A DNA stretch of 64,000 nucleotides from Beaufortia kweichowensis (taxonomy: Eukaryota; Chordata; Actinopteri; Cypriniformes; Gastromyzontidae). The stretch is from contig CM032794.1 of assembly GCA_019155185.1 (NCBI GenBank), forward strand, positions 18,243,095 through 18,307,094. Reading direction: 5' to 3'. The position numbers and the translations under genes were made by a program. This document shows positions 19,661-31,143 of this stretch, in pieces (within the stretch, counting starts at the first letter, position 1; each line of letters opens with the position of its first letter). Below the pieces are notes generated by a model, which worked only from the letters and a program-made list of their open reading frames with translations, was not told the DNA's origin and made no database searches.

Positions 19661-21302
19661 TGTCCAACTGTCTTTTTCTTACTATCTGTCGCTTTAAGGC
19701 AGCATGAGGCAGGTTTAATTTTTTAACGCTCCCAACCGCAACAGCAGCAAGAAAGAGAGAGAGTGCAGATGAGGGGCAGGGAATAGAGACACAGAGAGAA
19801 GGAGGGACTTTGAGTTATCAGAAAAGAAGGAGGGATAGAGGGAGGGCAGAAAGAGAAGTGAGGGGAGGGTTCACAAAGAGAGAAAGAGGAAGTAAAGCAA
19901 AGCATGTTGCCAGTGTTGGCTTCGTAACTCAATGTGTGAGGGGACAGAAGGGAGGGAGAGCAGACACAGAGTCACACACTTTCTCAATCACTCTCAATCA
20001 GACACACACACAGAAATCCTCGCATGAATTTAGACGTGCCTTGCTTGAGACTACACACGCTTGTGGGAGTGAGAATACCTTCATCAAAGTGTATTCAGAT
20101 AGAAATTCTGGAAAATTGGGCTAAAGCAGAGCACAGGAACGCGGGGGCTAACCTAAAGGCACATGGTAATGTTTTTTAGACGGGACCTTCATGGCAAAAC
20201 AAGCATCTGGAGATAATCGACACCTAGAAGTGCCTGTGCACATTTTTCTCCTTCATCTCATCCATCCATCAATGCCTCCTTTATCTCCTCTCAGCTGTGT
20301 GAAGGACACAGATCCACGGGTTCCTCAGCGTTGGTTGTCTTACAGGAGTCTGGCAGGGTTTTGTGCTTTCCTCTAACATCCTCCATCATAATTGCCACCT
20401 TTATCTGTGGAAGCTGCTGGAATTTACTCTCACAGAAGCTGTCAGAGGAGCAAAAAGGAACGTCAGGAGGGCTGAGAAGAAAGAGAACTTGTCCTCTTTT
20501 TAATTCCAGTTAATCTCATCTGTCAAATCATCTACTGACCCAGACATAAGGTCCAGGGTCAAGCACACCAGTTTTTCACTTTTACTCATTGTGCCTTTCT
20601 TTGCCTTTTAATGTTTGTGGTCATAATCTGCTGGATGCAATTCTTGAAATCAGGTAATGGAATTTTAGAGTCAGGTTAATGCTGTTTTTCTTCATAGGAC
20701 CTGTTTTTCTCCATTTTTTGTCATTCATTTTACTAATCTGAGGAACTTTAAAGATATAGAATCTGCATGATTTTTGAGGTTCGGCAGTCAATCCAAAGAA
20801 AGCTGAAAGAAAAGTGAGGACAGGCTAAAACAAAAACACAGAAAATAAAAAATGCAAACAGACGGACAGACAGACAGAGAGAGTATGGTGACGCTGCTCA
20901 AAATACCAGTACAGCTCCATGGATCACATACTGACCCTTTCCCAGTCCATTCGCTGTGCAAGGACTAACATTAAGTAAATCTCAACAATGAGAGCTTCTT
21001 TTGACCAAAACCACAATACTAGGAATTCTGCATTCCAGGACTAGTTTAATAGCCAAAGAAGCAAATAAAGTTTATTTTGAACTTCACTAGTGCTATGTCC
21101 CACCCGCTTTATCCTTGGACCAAGCCCCTTTTGTTGCCTATTAAGTTGTGACACATTCTCCCACTGGTTATTGTGGGAGAGTCTGCTTCACTCTAAACAT
21201 CTGCCCTAGCCTGCTCCTCTTCTTCCGTGGCCTTGGGTGTTTGAACAGGTGGGCAGCCCACTGACGCTCTTTGTGGCCGACGGGTAAGCAGGGCACAGCA
21301 AA
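19661..21302 (+). promoter_or_regulatory. 5' flank / probable 5' UTR region of the fgf11-like gene
   Basis: Upstream of the start codon this stretch is noticeably less repetitive, with purine-rich GAGA runs near 19750-19900 and GC-richer sequence near 21170-21300 (CTGCTCCTCTTCTTCCGTGG). No TATA box or transcription start can be fixed. The start codon context (ACAGCAAAATGG) is strong Kozak, with A at -3 and G at +4. Confidence 0.4.
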
Positions 21303-21495
21303 ATGGCTGCCCTCGCAAGCTCGCTGATCCGGCAGCGAAGAGAAGTCAAGGACCCCCAGGTCAACCGTCAGATCTCCAACAAACGCAAGCCATGTCCCAA
21401 AAGCAACAAGTCGCTTTGCCAGAAACAGATCCTCATACTCATCTCCAAAGCCCGGCTTTGTGGCACGCGAGGGAGAAAGTTAGAAACAAGACCCG
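21303..21495 (+). CDS. fgf11: fgf11-like FGF homologous factor, exon 1 (A-type)
   Basis: First coding exon: 64 codons plus one base, ending ACCCG|GTGAGT. It starts MAALASSLIRQRREVKD, then NKRKPCPKSNKSLCQKQI. FGF11 A-type proteins begin MAALASSLIRQ(K/R)REV and have the KSLCQKQ(L/I)LIL segment; FGF12, 13 and 14 instead begin MAAAIAS. FGF homologous factors are intracellular, lack a secretion signal and bind Nav channel C-termini. The A-type N-terminus is the long-term inactivation particle (family knowledge), with a basic nuclear-localisation-like stretch behind it. The last base G plus AA of exon 2 makes Glu, giving the expected PEPQLKG junction. Which teleost paralogue (a or b) cannot be told. 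Confidence 0.92.
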
Positions 21496-22322
21496 GTGAG
21501 TTCCTCAAAAATCCATTCTTCACAATGCTAATGCTTTGTTTCAAACTTTACTTTGTTGTGCACTTTTCTAACTCCATCCACTTCCACTGAGTCAAAATAG
21601 TATGAGTTGCATTAGCAAGAAATGGCATACAATAGCACATGCACATGGGAAAAAAAACTTTTAGGAGTTATCACATCACATAATAACACATTATTAATGC
21701 ACCCACAGAACACACATAATTTACAGACATTTACACGCTCCCATCTCATACATGCTCCTTTATTTTATATTTTGCCTAATGAAATCAAGATTTCAGTTAC
21801 CATTATGCATGTAGTATTTTGAATTAAATCCACAAATTTTCTAACTTAAAATCAATACATAAAATAAATGTCTGCAGTTATATTCTGGTAATCCTTATGA
21901 GTAATTGCTTGTCCTTAAAGAGTTCTTGGTTAGGATAATTCAAAGGAGTCTGTTTGGGTTACATGTGTAAATTACATGATATAAAAATACAGTTTCTTCT
22001 ACTGTATGACATTGCATAGAATAAACTTAGCTACTGTGATCAGGCCTTGACATGCTTATTAGCATTGTGTTGTAAAAAGAGTACTGTACGTATATGTGTA
22101 TATATATGTGTATATATCATGTGTGGTCTACATGTCTTTAATGTTTATTATTGTCCAGCCTCTACTGAAAAACTTGTGTGGATGAAGAGATGTTTATGTT
22201 TTGTGGGACCCGGAGCTGCTTTGTAATCGTTCTGATCACTTTGCTGCATGTCTCAGTACTGCTTTTGACATCACCTATAAATTTATGAACACCCAACGAA
22301 CTTGGCACACACCACGATCCTT

Positions 22323-22364
22323 CACACACACACACGCATGCACGCACGCACGCACACACACACA
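22323..22364. repeat. (CA)n/(CGCA)n microsatellite
   Basis: CACACACACACACGCATGCA then (CGCA)n then (CA)n. Confidence 0.9.
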
Positions 22365-24127
22365 TAAAAACGTCATCGCCTTATTTACAATAAGCTGTTC
22401 TTGTCTTTCCCTCCCTTTTGTACTTCTATACCTCCATCCTTTTAAAATGTTTATTTGTGCATTTTAAGAAGGTCATAATAACATATGTGGTTTACTTATA
22501 CTTGTCTCTGTTTAATGAGCTGAGGTTTTTAAATAGAAAAAATGACAGTTCAGCATGCAGTTATCATAGGAGAATGAATATGGAAAAGAAAATATGATCC
22601 CACATGATGCATTTCATTAACTTTTTTACATAATCACTTTTTATTATGCCCAAAACAAAAGTTTATGAAAAGCTTCCTTTCATTTAAATGTGTTGACTAG
22701 GTAGATAATACAACATTTACATGGAAAGTAAAATAAAAGACTTTTGAAAATAATTTTTGGAGTATCTTACAGTACTTATTTGGATTGTTTTTTTAGCTAT
22801 GGAAACATGAACTGACAGAATAATAAAATGAAATAGGTTTTGCCCCTCACAACAGGGGACGCCGTAGAGATTGATGTGAACCCACAATTTGATTTCTTTT
22901 TTGAATCTTTGTGTCTGCAGTTATGACACGTTAAATCTTTTCAATCTACATTTGTGTTTTCAGATTAATCTGAAAGTGTGCTTGTGTTTTTACTGTTGTC
23001 TACACATGAGATTCTCAGTTTTCTTGGATTGAAGTACATTTTCTTTGCCTGTAAAAGTAAAAGTTTCTTTGCCTTATCCGTAATAGTAGTGTAATCAGTA
23101 GCACTTATTTTGGAATTAACTGTAACAGAGTCAGTGTCTGCACTGAGAACATTATGGGTCTAACTTATGGGTATGGGTATGCCACTGACTAAAGGGATGA
23201 TACCTAAGATTAAATATCAGTTATCTAGTAAAGAGAGGGTTCACAGATAATAGATTAAATGTACAGAAATAGCACATAATCACAGATTTTTAAGGTGGTT
23301 TAGGATTTGGGTGTTGACAGCTAAGTTAAATACATATTGTTTGTGGGTTGAGGTAAAGGACAACATTATACAAAATGTGAAGTTATGCCTGACATATTAT
23401 GTCGGGTGAGATTAACAAACATTAATAAAAAACAATCACCAGTCACAAGTGCCCTCTCAGCATTAAACAAGGTCATTCCACCCCTTGCACGCCTAACAAT
23501 GCACAACATTTATGAATACACATATGTCCATTTGACATTTTTAATCAGCAAGTGGGATTTTAATTAGCATGTAAAGAATAAATGTGTAATAAGAAACACA
23601 GACATATTCTTCACCCATACGACATGCTAAGCATGTAATGCATTCCTCAAGAATGTGTACATGTGTTTGTAGTGTGTGTTTTCAGGTGACAGTAGGACAA
23701 CAGGCGATTGATGATGGATATTTGCATGCAATGCAGTATTTACAGATCGTTGAAGCACTTCATTGTTACTGAGTGATTCATTCGACCGCACAGTCTTCCT
23801 CTTATTAACACACTCAGATTCATCAATAACACGGTCCAGCCCTGCTCTCCTTATTTCATTCCCCTTTTCAGAGCTCTCTATTACAAGTCCTAATTCACAC
23901 ACTCTCACTGTCTGTCTTATTATTTTAGTGTAGGACATCTTCTGCATCTTCTATAATAGGACAGTATCTTCTGTTCTCTTGTTCATGTTGTCCTAGGTTT
24001 TTCTGTTCCCTCTTCCTTTTTAAGTCTATAACTGTAATGTCTTGGATGGGTTAAGTTATTTTTCTTATGTTGACAGTTGACAGTCATTGTGAGTGTATAA
24101 TGGGGAAGTTGTCATGTGTGCTACAAT

Positions 24128-24260
24128 TTCTGACCTTATGGGGACTTTTTTTGGTCCCCATAAGAAAACAGTTTATAAATCATCCTAACTTATATTTATT
24201 TAAAAATACAAAAATGCTGAAATGTTTGTGTGTGGGGGGGTAAGGTTGAATGGGAGGGTA
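24128..24260. repeat. Dispersed repeat with GGGGAC hairpin, copy 1
   Basis: CTTATGGGGAC (24135-24145) and GTCCCCATAAG (24154-24164) form a perfect 11-bp stem with an 8-base loop. A related copy lies near 35575-35830, sharing GGTCCCCAT, AAAACA and GGTTAGGG. Confidence 0.6.
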
Positions 24261-24832
24261 AAGGTTAGGGAATAGAATATGCTGTTTGTTAAGTATGATC
24301 GTGGACATAAAACATGGAAACTTAACCCAATTACAGCAACCCTGAAATCACTAAAACTGAGAAAATTATATCAAAGGTTTTACAGTTTTTTTGGATTGCT
24401 TAAGCACAATTTTCAAAACAGGGCCCGTGTTTTCAAAACACTACACACAATTAGCACAACCACACACCCAATTAGCAAAACACTACAGATCCTTTGCATA
24501 ATTAAACACTCTTGTAAAAACTATAAACTTCTGTTTAAAACACACTTTGTTAGCATATGAAACACACGTTTCACATTACTATACTCTGTTTGCACGAGTT
24601 ACACTCTGCTGTGATAAACCTAAAACACTTTTAGCACTTCTACTTCCCTATGATTAGAGTAGGCTACAAATATAATGTAAATCCACCAAACACTACACAA
24701 GACCAATGTTGCAGACTGAAGAAACTCATTTATTTCTCAACACGCCCAAAATGTTGACATGGAGATTCATAATACTGTAACAAAATGTCACTTTAAGTAT
24801 TGTACTGTAAGTTTACTGTAAAAAAACAAAAA

Positions 24833-25477
24833 CTAGACATTGTCTCTTTGCCTAGCTGGATCTGGCCAGAGAATTTCATCAACATCGCAGGCAATGTTGT
24901 CATTAGCAAGACACCTTGGAAAGAAACGTCTTGAATGATGAATCCATCCTTGCATTGCTGCTACCTCCATCTGGTCACAGGCCTCCTCCATGGCTTGGAG
25001 GGGTACCTCAGCCTGGAGACGGAGATCATATACCTTCCACCGCCATGCTGAGAAAAACTCTTCTATAGGGTTCCGGAATGGAGAGTATGGTGGAAGATAT
25101 AGGACGGTGAAATGTGGATGTTGCTGAAAGCAGTTCTGAACCAGAGCAGAGCGGTGGAAAGACACATTGTCCCAGACAACAATGTATTGCATATGATCGA
25201 TTTGATTTGCTGCCGTTATGTTGTGCAATTGGTCCAAGAATGTAAGTATGAGTGCTGTGTTGTAAGGGCCCATTTGGGCATGACAGTGGAGAACCCCATT
25301 CTGTGTAATGGCTGCACAGAGTGTTATATTACCCCCACGTTGCCCTGGGACATTGACTATAGCCCTGTGGCCAATGATGTTTCTTCCCCTCCTTCGTGTT
25401 CTTGTCAGGTTGAACCCAGCCTCATCTACGTAAATGAACTCATGCTGGATCTCCTCTCAATCCATTCGTAAAACTCC
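24833..25477 (-). pseudogene. Tc1/mariner transposase exon 3 (DDE domain)
   Basis: Begins after TTCTTCAG|GG. The catalytic core is readable: IYVDEAGFNL (first Asp), VVWDNVSFHRS (second Asp) and YLPPYSPFRNPIEEFFS with the final acidic residue, as in IS630/Tc1 DDE_3 transposases. The ORF is open from MGPYNT (25273) to the stop at 24833. In the same frame one TGA lies upstream of the first Asp motif, just after the exon start, so the full protein is not made. Confidence 0.8.
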
Positions 25478-25595
25478 CTGAAGAACAGTGTCAGGCAAAA
25501 TTGTGTAGTTCAGTGTAGATCTAGTATACATATTACAATACAGTAAAAGATTAAGAGACAGTATGCAAGATCACACTGCTAAAGTGAATACATAC

Positions 25596-25878
25596 CTCTG
25601 CATAATCATGCCGCAGTCATTTCACCCTTTCGGAATTGCGCTCGAAAGGCACTCGATAAATTTGCTTCATTTGAATATGGGTTTTTTTTAGGATGCGTGC
25701 CAGTGTTGATGTTGAGACCTGATGGATATTGTTGAAACTGGCATGGTTATTGACAATGTTAGCTTGGAGCTGATTGAGTGTTATAGCATTGTTGGCCAAA
25801 ACCATGTTTACGATCTCCCTCTCTTGCTGTTCTGTGAACATAGGAGGCCTTCCCCCTTGTCGTTCCTGACCCTCAATC
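25596..25878 (-). pseudogene. Tc1/mariner transposase exon 2 (helix-turn-helix)
   Basis: Bounded by CCACATAG|GATTG and GCAGAG|GTATG. It encodes GGRPPMFTEQQEREIVNMVL, then a LNQLQANI helix and STSTLARILKK, the second paired-like helix-turn-helix half seen in IS630/Tc1 DNA-binding domains. A TGA at 25617-25619 interrupts the frame before the donor. Confidence 0.75.
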
Positions 25879-26024
25879 CTATGTGGAAAAAAAAACAGTA
25901 TACAATAGTACAGTAATTTCACAGGAAAAGGTAACAGAAGTGCTGATAGTGCATATAATACAGTACTGTAAGCAGTTACTGAAACCGTGCAGATGTTTTT
26001 GATGTGATGATATTTTTACAATAC

Positions 26025-26338
26025 CTATTTTCCAATCGAAATGTTCTTATCACACTTGCCACTGTGTATCGGCTTAGATTTGGCTGTACTCGCAGTCCAG
26101 CCTCCCTCAGCGTTAGGCCGTGGTTGACAATGTGGTCAACCAGTGTTGCGCGGATCTCATTTGTCAGATTCGGTCCTCTTTGAGCACCTTCTTGTCTTCC
26201 TCTTCTTCTTCCTCTACCTCTACCTCTACCTCCAGCATGGCCTCCATCTCTTCCTCTTCCTCTGTTGATTCCTCTTCCTCCCCTTCCTCCTCCTCCTTGT
26301 CCTCCTCCTCGTCTTACTCTTTCTCTGACTCTTTCCAT
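26025..26338 (-). pseudogene. Transposase exon 1: RGG-rich leader plus HTH
   Basis: From the ATG at 26338 the first 50 or so residues are almost only Arg, Gly and Gln (RGRGRDGGHAGGRGRGRGRR), like an RGG/AT-hook-like nucleic-acid-binding tail. PNLTNEIRATLVDHIVNHGL and TVASVIRTFRLENR follow, a first helix-turn-helix. Ends at GAAAATAG|GTATTG in the phase that fits exon 2. Confidence 0.7.
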
Positions 26339-26869
26339 TGTGCTTGAAGACCGATGAACTCACCTGCTTTTATAGTGCTTATACACCTGATTGGTGTGTC
26401 TACAATTAAGCAAACAAGTGTTTGCACACCTGATGACTGTGTTGAACCAATTGGTTGGACGGTGCGGTAATTTGACAGTCAGTGCTTTGGTATTGCAAGG
26501 AAGTGACTTCATGATAGATTTTTGTGTGTAATGTATGTTAAGTGTGTTTAGTGTTTTGCAAATCACTGTGTGTAGAGTTTTGCAACAAGTGTGAGGTTGA
26601 CAGTGTGCTTATAGTTGTGCAAATATGGGCTGATGTTTTGCTTCTTGAGTGTAAGGTTTTGCTAATAGTGTACTACTTTTAATTTTAGTGTGTAAGCAAT
26701 CCAAAAAAACTGTAATAGTTTCAGGGACACTATTTTACTTTGAACCAGAATGAACTGTATGCCTGCAGAAATCTTTGCTTAGTCATCATAACTCAGTTTT
26801 GAATGACCGTCCTTGCATGGCAGTATGGGAACACAGTCTTCTGAATTGTCTTAATATTCTTACAAGTAT

Positions 26870-27875
26870 GTGTTTTATATGAATAAACTAGTAACTGCGC
26901 CTCTGTCAGTCACTGAGGCACTGCGACTGGCAAAAGCAGAGTCTAAATCATCTGTCCTCATTCTGCTGGATCTTTCTGCTGCCTTCGACACAGTTAACCA
27001 CCAGATCCTACTGACATCTCTCTCATCGCTAGGGATCACAGGGGTAGTTCGAATCTTACCTCTCAGACAGGTCCTTCAGGGTGTAATGGAATGGGGGGCT
27101 ATCCAAAGCCCATCTCATGGCCACTGCCGTTCCTCAGGGATCTGTTCTTGCACCACTCCTCTTTTCTATCTACATAACATCCCTGGGACCCATCATTCAA
27201 TCACATGGCTTTGACTACCACTGCTATGCAGATGACACCCAGATTTTCTTCTCCTTCCAGCCAGACGATCCCACAATAGCATCACGCATTGCAGCCTGCC
27301 TGAAAGACATCTCATCTTGGATGACTGAACACCAACTCCAGCTAAACCTAGCCAAGACTGAGCTCCTGGTACTTCCGGCCTGACCTACAACGCAACACAA
27401 CCTCACAATTCAAATTGGCAACACAACCATTACACTATCTAAATCCATAAGAAACCTAGGTGTAATCTTCAATGACCAGCTGTCCTTTACCGAACACATA
27501 CAGCCCAACTGCTAGTTCAATCCCTGGTAATTTCTAGACTGGACTATTGCAATGCTCTTCTGGCTGGTCTTCCTGCACAAGCATTCAAACCAGAAGGGCA
27601 CTAAATCTCTCTCTCCTTCTTTCTCCTTCTCTATTCCCTGCTTGTGGAATAATCTCCCTAACGCAATCCGATCTGCCACATCCCTCACCTAATTTAAGAA
27701 ACAGCTAAAAACACACCTCTTCCATGAACACCTGACACAAAAAAAATTTGTTTTCCTCTACAGGTACTTATCTAGCACTGCAAAACATGTGTCATGTGTT
27801 GATGTGTCGCTTCATTGTCTAATATTTGTAAGTCGCTTTGGATAAAAGTGTCAGCTAAATGCCTAAATGTAAATG
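26870..27875 (+). pseudogene. L2-type LINE fragment (RT to 3' end)
   Basis: RT motifs appear in pieces: SVLILLDLSAAFDTVNHQIL (26960-27010), VPQGSVLAPLLFSIY (about 27123-27170), YHCYADDTQIF (YADD catalytic box, about 27215-27245) and QLQLNLAKTELLV. Downstream pieces include LDYCNALLAGLPA. The 3' end is TAAGTCGCTTTGGATAAAAG then AAATGTAAATG (27830-27875), the recognisable fish L2/CR1-like tail. Frames change several times and blocks are missing; 5' truncated and dead. Related tails lie at 36396 and 41500. Confidence 0.85.
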
Positions 27876-28260
27876 TTCTTCTTTAATGTACAGAGCATCA
27901 CAAAGCAAAACTTTGGGGAATTTTGGGAATATTTGGTAATAGTCTTTCATAATTGATTCTTATGTTTCATAATGTATAATTCATGGTATAACTTTACAGG
28001 ATTTGGTGTTATTTTATTGAATGCTAAATCTGTTATTAGGCGTGTACTGATGTTAAAGCTGGCCTAAACAACATCCCTTGTAAACACCCATGTTTATTAG
28101 TATTTTGCTCTCTCTCATGTTTTCTGTAACTTTTGGTCTGCATTTCGCTCCTCTGTTCTTCTGTCCCTCACTATAAGAACATGTCAGGTATTGATTAAGT
28201 GCTAGATGTTTAACAAAAGGCACATGTAAATTAAACATGTAAATTAAACTATGGAACTGG
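27876..28260. other. Intronic, no gene seen
   Basis: Between the L2 tail and the Gypsy TSD. No ORF or repeat recognised. Confidence 0.6.
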
Positions 28261-28265
28261 GTAGC

Positions 28266-28641
28266 TGTCACGTCACCCGTTCCCTGTCACCTGCTTTCTA
28301 AAGGACTCAATTCCCCATAATGCATTGCACCTGTTCACCTGTTCACCATTGGCAATCTTGTTAGCACCATTTATCTTGTTATCACCCGCACCTGTTTTCT
28401 TTCTTTATGGGTTTATTGTTTGTAGTATTTAAAGTCTGCTTTTAGTTTGAGTTTTGTCCGGTGTTGTTGTTAATTTGATCGTGTTCAGTTTTGCTGTATT
28501 ACCTGTTCCTGTTTCTGTAAATCTGTTCCATTGAAGTGTAAGACTGTCTTGTTCCCCTCTGAAGTGAGGATTTGCCTTATCTCAAGTAAAGTAAGCAATT
28601 TGATCTAAACTTCTCGTGTCTGCCTCGTCTGCACGGTAACA
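28266..28641 (+). repeat. Gypsy 5' LTR
   Basis: 376 bp. Lacks 37 bp present in the 3' LTR (33062-33098). The deletion borders share TCACG, which indicates loss between short direct repeats. Confidence 0.95.
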
Positions 28642-28758
28642 GTACACCGGACCCGGAAAAGACAAGGAAGACTGTGTTTTCTCTCTGATTTCGTTGTGCC
28701 GTGAAGATATCTGTTTGGATTATTTGTCTGTGTTGGATTTTCTCTTCTGTTCTTAGTT

Positions 28759-29724
28759 ATGGATCCCGCAACACCCAGCCCCACGGATGCCGCCACGGAT
28801 CTCCTTCACGCCCTTACCCGTCATTTAAATGCCCTACCTGTTTGTTCTTCTCCCTAGCCGGTAAGCACTGCGTTCTCCGGTAGTCCCATGGCCATGCCTA
28901 ATCGATTCTCCGGGGTAGCGGAGGAGTGTGGTGGATTCTTGCTTCAGTGCAGCCTGTATTTCAGTCGACAACCTCATCTACATCCGACAGAAGCGGATAA
29001 AGTTGATTTCGCTATCAGCCTCATGACCGGAGCGGCGCTGCGCTGGGCGCAAGGGTACTGTGAGACGGGATCTCGCGAGTCTCGTACCTGGGACGATTTC
29101 TCTACTCGGGTAAAGAATGTGTTTGATCACTCTGCCTCTTCTCTCTCTGTTGCAGACCAGTTATGTCGGCTCCGTCAAGGTCGATCATCGGTGGCAGAGT
29201 ATGCTCTCCACTTTCGTACTCTTGCCGCAACCAGTGGTTGGAATCAGTCCGCACTGTTAGCAGCATATCGTCAGGGTTTGTCCCAGGAGGTAAAGATGCA
29301 TATGGTGATTTATGATGACTCCATTGAGTTAGAAACATTCATCCAAAAGTCTATTCGAATAGCTCAGTGCCTCGGCGCCTGTCAAAGTAAAACCTCAACG
29401 GTCTGCACTGCTCCTCCGCTGCACCCTAGTTCCGCTCCGCGTGCGCATCAGCCGCCGCATGTCATGACTCCCCGAACACCATACTCTGCTCCACCAAGTC
29501 CTCCAGCACCTGAACCCATGCAGGTGGACAACTTCCGCCTCACCAAGAAAGAGAGACAGCGTCGTATCTCTCTCAAACTTTGCATGTATTGCGGTGAGCC
29601 CGGGCACTTCCTCTCAACCTGTCCAGTCCGTCCGCCTCAAGCCTGGGTGAGTGCGGTCCAGCCACCCCAAGCAGGTACAAAACTTCCATTAACGTCTCTA
29701 ATCCCACTGTCTCTATTCCAGTGA
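28759..29724 (+). pseudogene. Gypsy Gag with one in-frame stop
   Basis: Starts MDPATPSPTDAATDLL at 28759. TAG at 28855-28857 interrupts, after which the frame runs open from 28858 to 29724 (next Met at 28888). Residues from 28888: capsid with FLLQCSLYFSRQP, WDDFSTRVKNVF and RQGRSSVAEYALHFRTL, a proline-rich linker, then a CCHC zinc knuckle CMYCGEPGHFLSTC (29581-29622), CX2CX4HX4C. Gag forms the particle and the knuckle binds RNA. Pol overlaps its end in the -1 frame. Confidence 0.88.
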
Positions 29725-30689
29725 AAGCGTTAGTCGATTCTGGAGCAGCTGGGAATTTCATCTCCCCGGAACTATTGAGGCGACTTTGGTTACCTCGTCA
29801 CCGTGTGGCGCAGCCTATCCCCGTGCAGGATATCCTGGGAAAGCCCTTAGGGCGGGGACTGATCAGATACTTCTCTCCGCAAGTGCGACTAGAATGGAAA
29901 CCTGTCATGTCTGAGGTTCTGTCGTTCTGGGTGCTGGAGGGAAGCTCAGTGGATCTAGTGCTGGGACGTCCCTGGCTTCAAGTTCACCGTCCGGAGATGG
30001 ACTGGGCGACAGGAAAAGTTATTAGTTGGCCATTAGATAATGCCGTAAGATCGTCACAGTCCGGTCCTTTTGTTATGTCACCCATTGCTGTCCCTCTCTC
30101 CTCAGAATCTCTGAAGGTGTCCAGAGCATCCAGTAATGACACGCCTCCCATGGGTTCGATCCCGCAGGAGTATGGGGGTTTCCAGGATGTTTTCTGTAAG
30201 GAGAGAGCTACACAACTTCCCCCGCATAGGCCATGGGACTGCGCTATTGAGCTGCTGCCTGGGGCCCCGTTACCCAAGGGGCGTATCTACTCTCTGTCCC
30301 TCCCGGAACAGAAGGCCATGGGTGAGTACATCCAAGAGGCGCTTCAGCAAGGATTTATCCGTCCATCTACCTCCCCTGCAGCTTCCAGTTTTTTCTTCGT
30401 GGGAAAGAAAGACGGGGGTCTCAGGCCATGTATCGACTACCGGGTCCTCAATCAAGCAACAGTCAAGTTCCCGTATCCTTTGCCACTTATTCCTCCATCC
30501 ATAGAGCACCTTCGGGGAGCGTCCGTATTCACGAAACTGGACCTCAGGAGCGCCTACAATCTAATTCGTATCCGGGCAGGGGACGAGTGGAAGACGGCTT
30601 TTTGTGACGCCCGCGGGACACTTCGAGTACCTTGTTATGCCCTTCGGGTTGGTAAACGCTCCTTCTGTGTTTCAAAGTTTTATGAATGA
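29721..30689 (+). pseudogene. Gypsy Pol part 1: protease and RT fingers
   Basis: Overlaps the end of gag by four bases in the -1 frame, suggesting expression by frameshifting. Aspartic protease at the start: LVDSGAAGNF with the catalytic DSG. RT follows: PPHRPWDCAIELLPGAPLP, LPEQKAMGEYI, SFFFVGKKDGGLRPCIDYR and FTKLDLRSAYNLIRI with the first catalytic Asp. Around 30603-30608 (a T run) the reading frame shifts, so the tail after KTAF is out-of-frame sequence. Confidence 0.88.
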
Positions 30690-31074
30690 AATATTCCGAG
30701 ATGTGTTGGGTCTATTTGTTATTGTTTACATAGATGACATCCTGGTGTACTCGAAGTCTCTCGCGGAGCACCGGAATCATGTTCGTCTCGTTCTCCAACG
30801 GCTCCGTGATCATAATCTCTATCTCAAGCTTGAGAAATGTGCTTTCCATCTCTCTGAGGTTCAGTTTCTGGGATATGTGATTAGCTCCATGGGGGTGCTG
30901 ATGGAGAAGGATAAAGTGGAGGCAGTACGATCCTGGCCCCAGCCATCCTCAATTAGAAGTTTGCAACGTTTCCTGGGGTTTGCCAATTTCTATCGACGAT
31001 TCATCCGCAACTTCAGCACTGTCTGCTCTCCTCTAACCTCGCTGCTTCGAGGGAAGCCCAAAGCACTAGTCTAG
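30604..31074 (+). pseudogene. Gypsy Pol part 2: RT palm and thumb
   Basis: Picks up RT one frame over: GHFEYLVMPFGLVNAPSVFQ, then VIVYIDDILVYSKS, the YIDD catalytic box near 30727-30740, then QFLGYVIS and QRFLGFANFYRRFI of the thumb/connection. A TAG at 31072-31074 ends it, in frame with the RNase H ORF that follows, i.e. a nonsense mutation. A few residues before RNase H also seem missing compared with the family. Confidence 0.88.
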
Positions 31075-31143
31075 TCCCAGGAGGCAACGGAAGCCTTCTG
31101 TAATACACCCATCCTTCGACATCCTTCGCCTGAGCTTCCGTTT

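Larger units (their letters stand above)
21496..24382 (+). other. Start of fgf11-like intron 1, no gene
   Basis: Begins GTGAGTTCC (donor). AT-rich, with a compound (TATG)n/(TA)n patch near 22090-22120 and a CA/CG repeat at 22323-22364. The remaining short ORFs have no recognisable features. Confidence 0.75.
24383..26712 (-). mobile_element. Tc1/mariner-superfamily DNA transposon (degenerate)
   Basis: Terminal inverted repeats CAGTTTTTTTGGATTGCTTA (left, from 24383) and its complement at the right end (to 26712), each flanked by TA (24381-24382, 26713-26714), the Tc1/mariner target site. A three-exon transposase is encoded on the minus strand with at least two in-frame stops, so this copy is dead. 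Confidence 0.88.

Noticed and set aside
19810..20124. 104-residue ORF in the fgf11 5' flank
   Set aside because: Purine-rich low-complexity translation with no domain and no splice context; treated as 5' flank.
26120..26347. Plus-strand Ser-rich ORF
   Set aside because: Antisense of the RGG-rich transposase exon.
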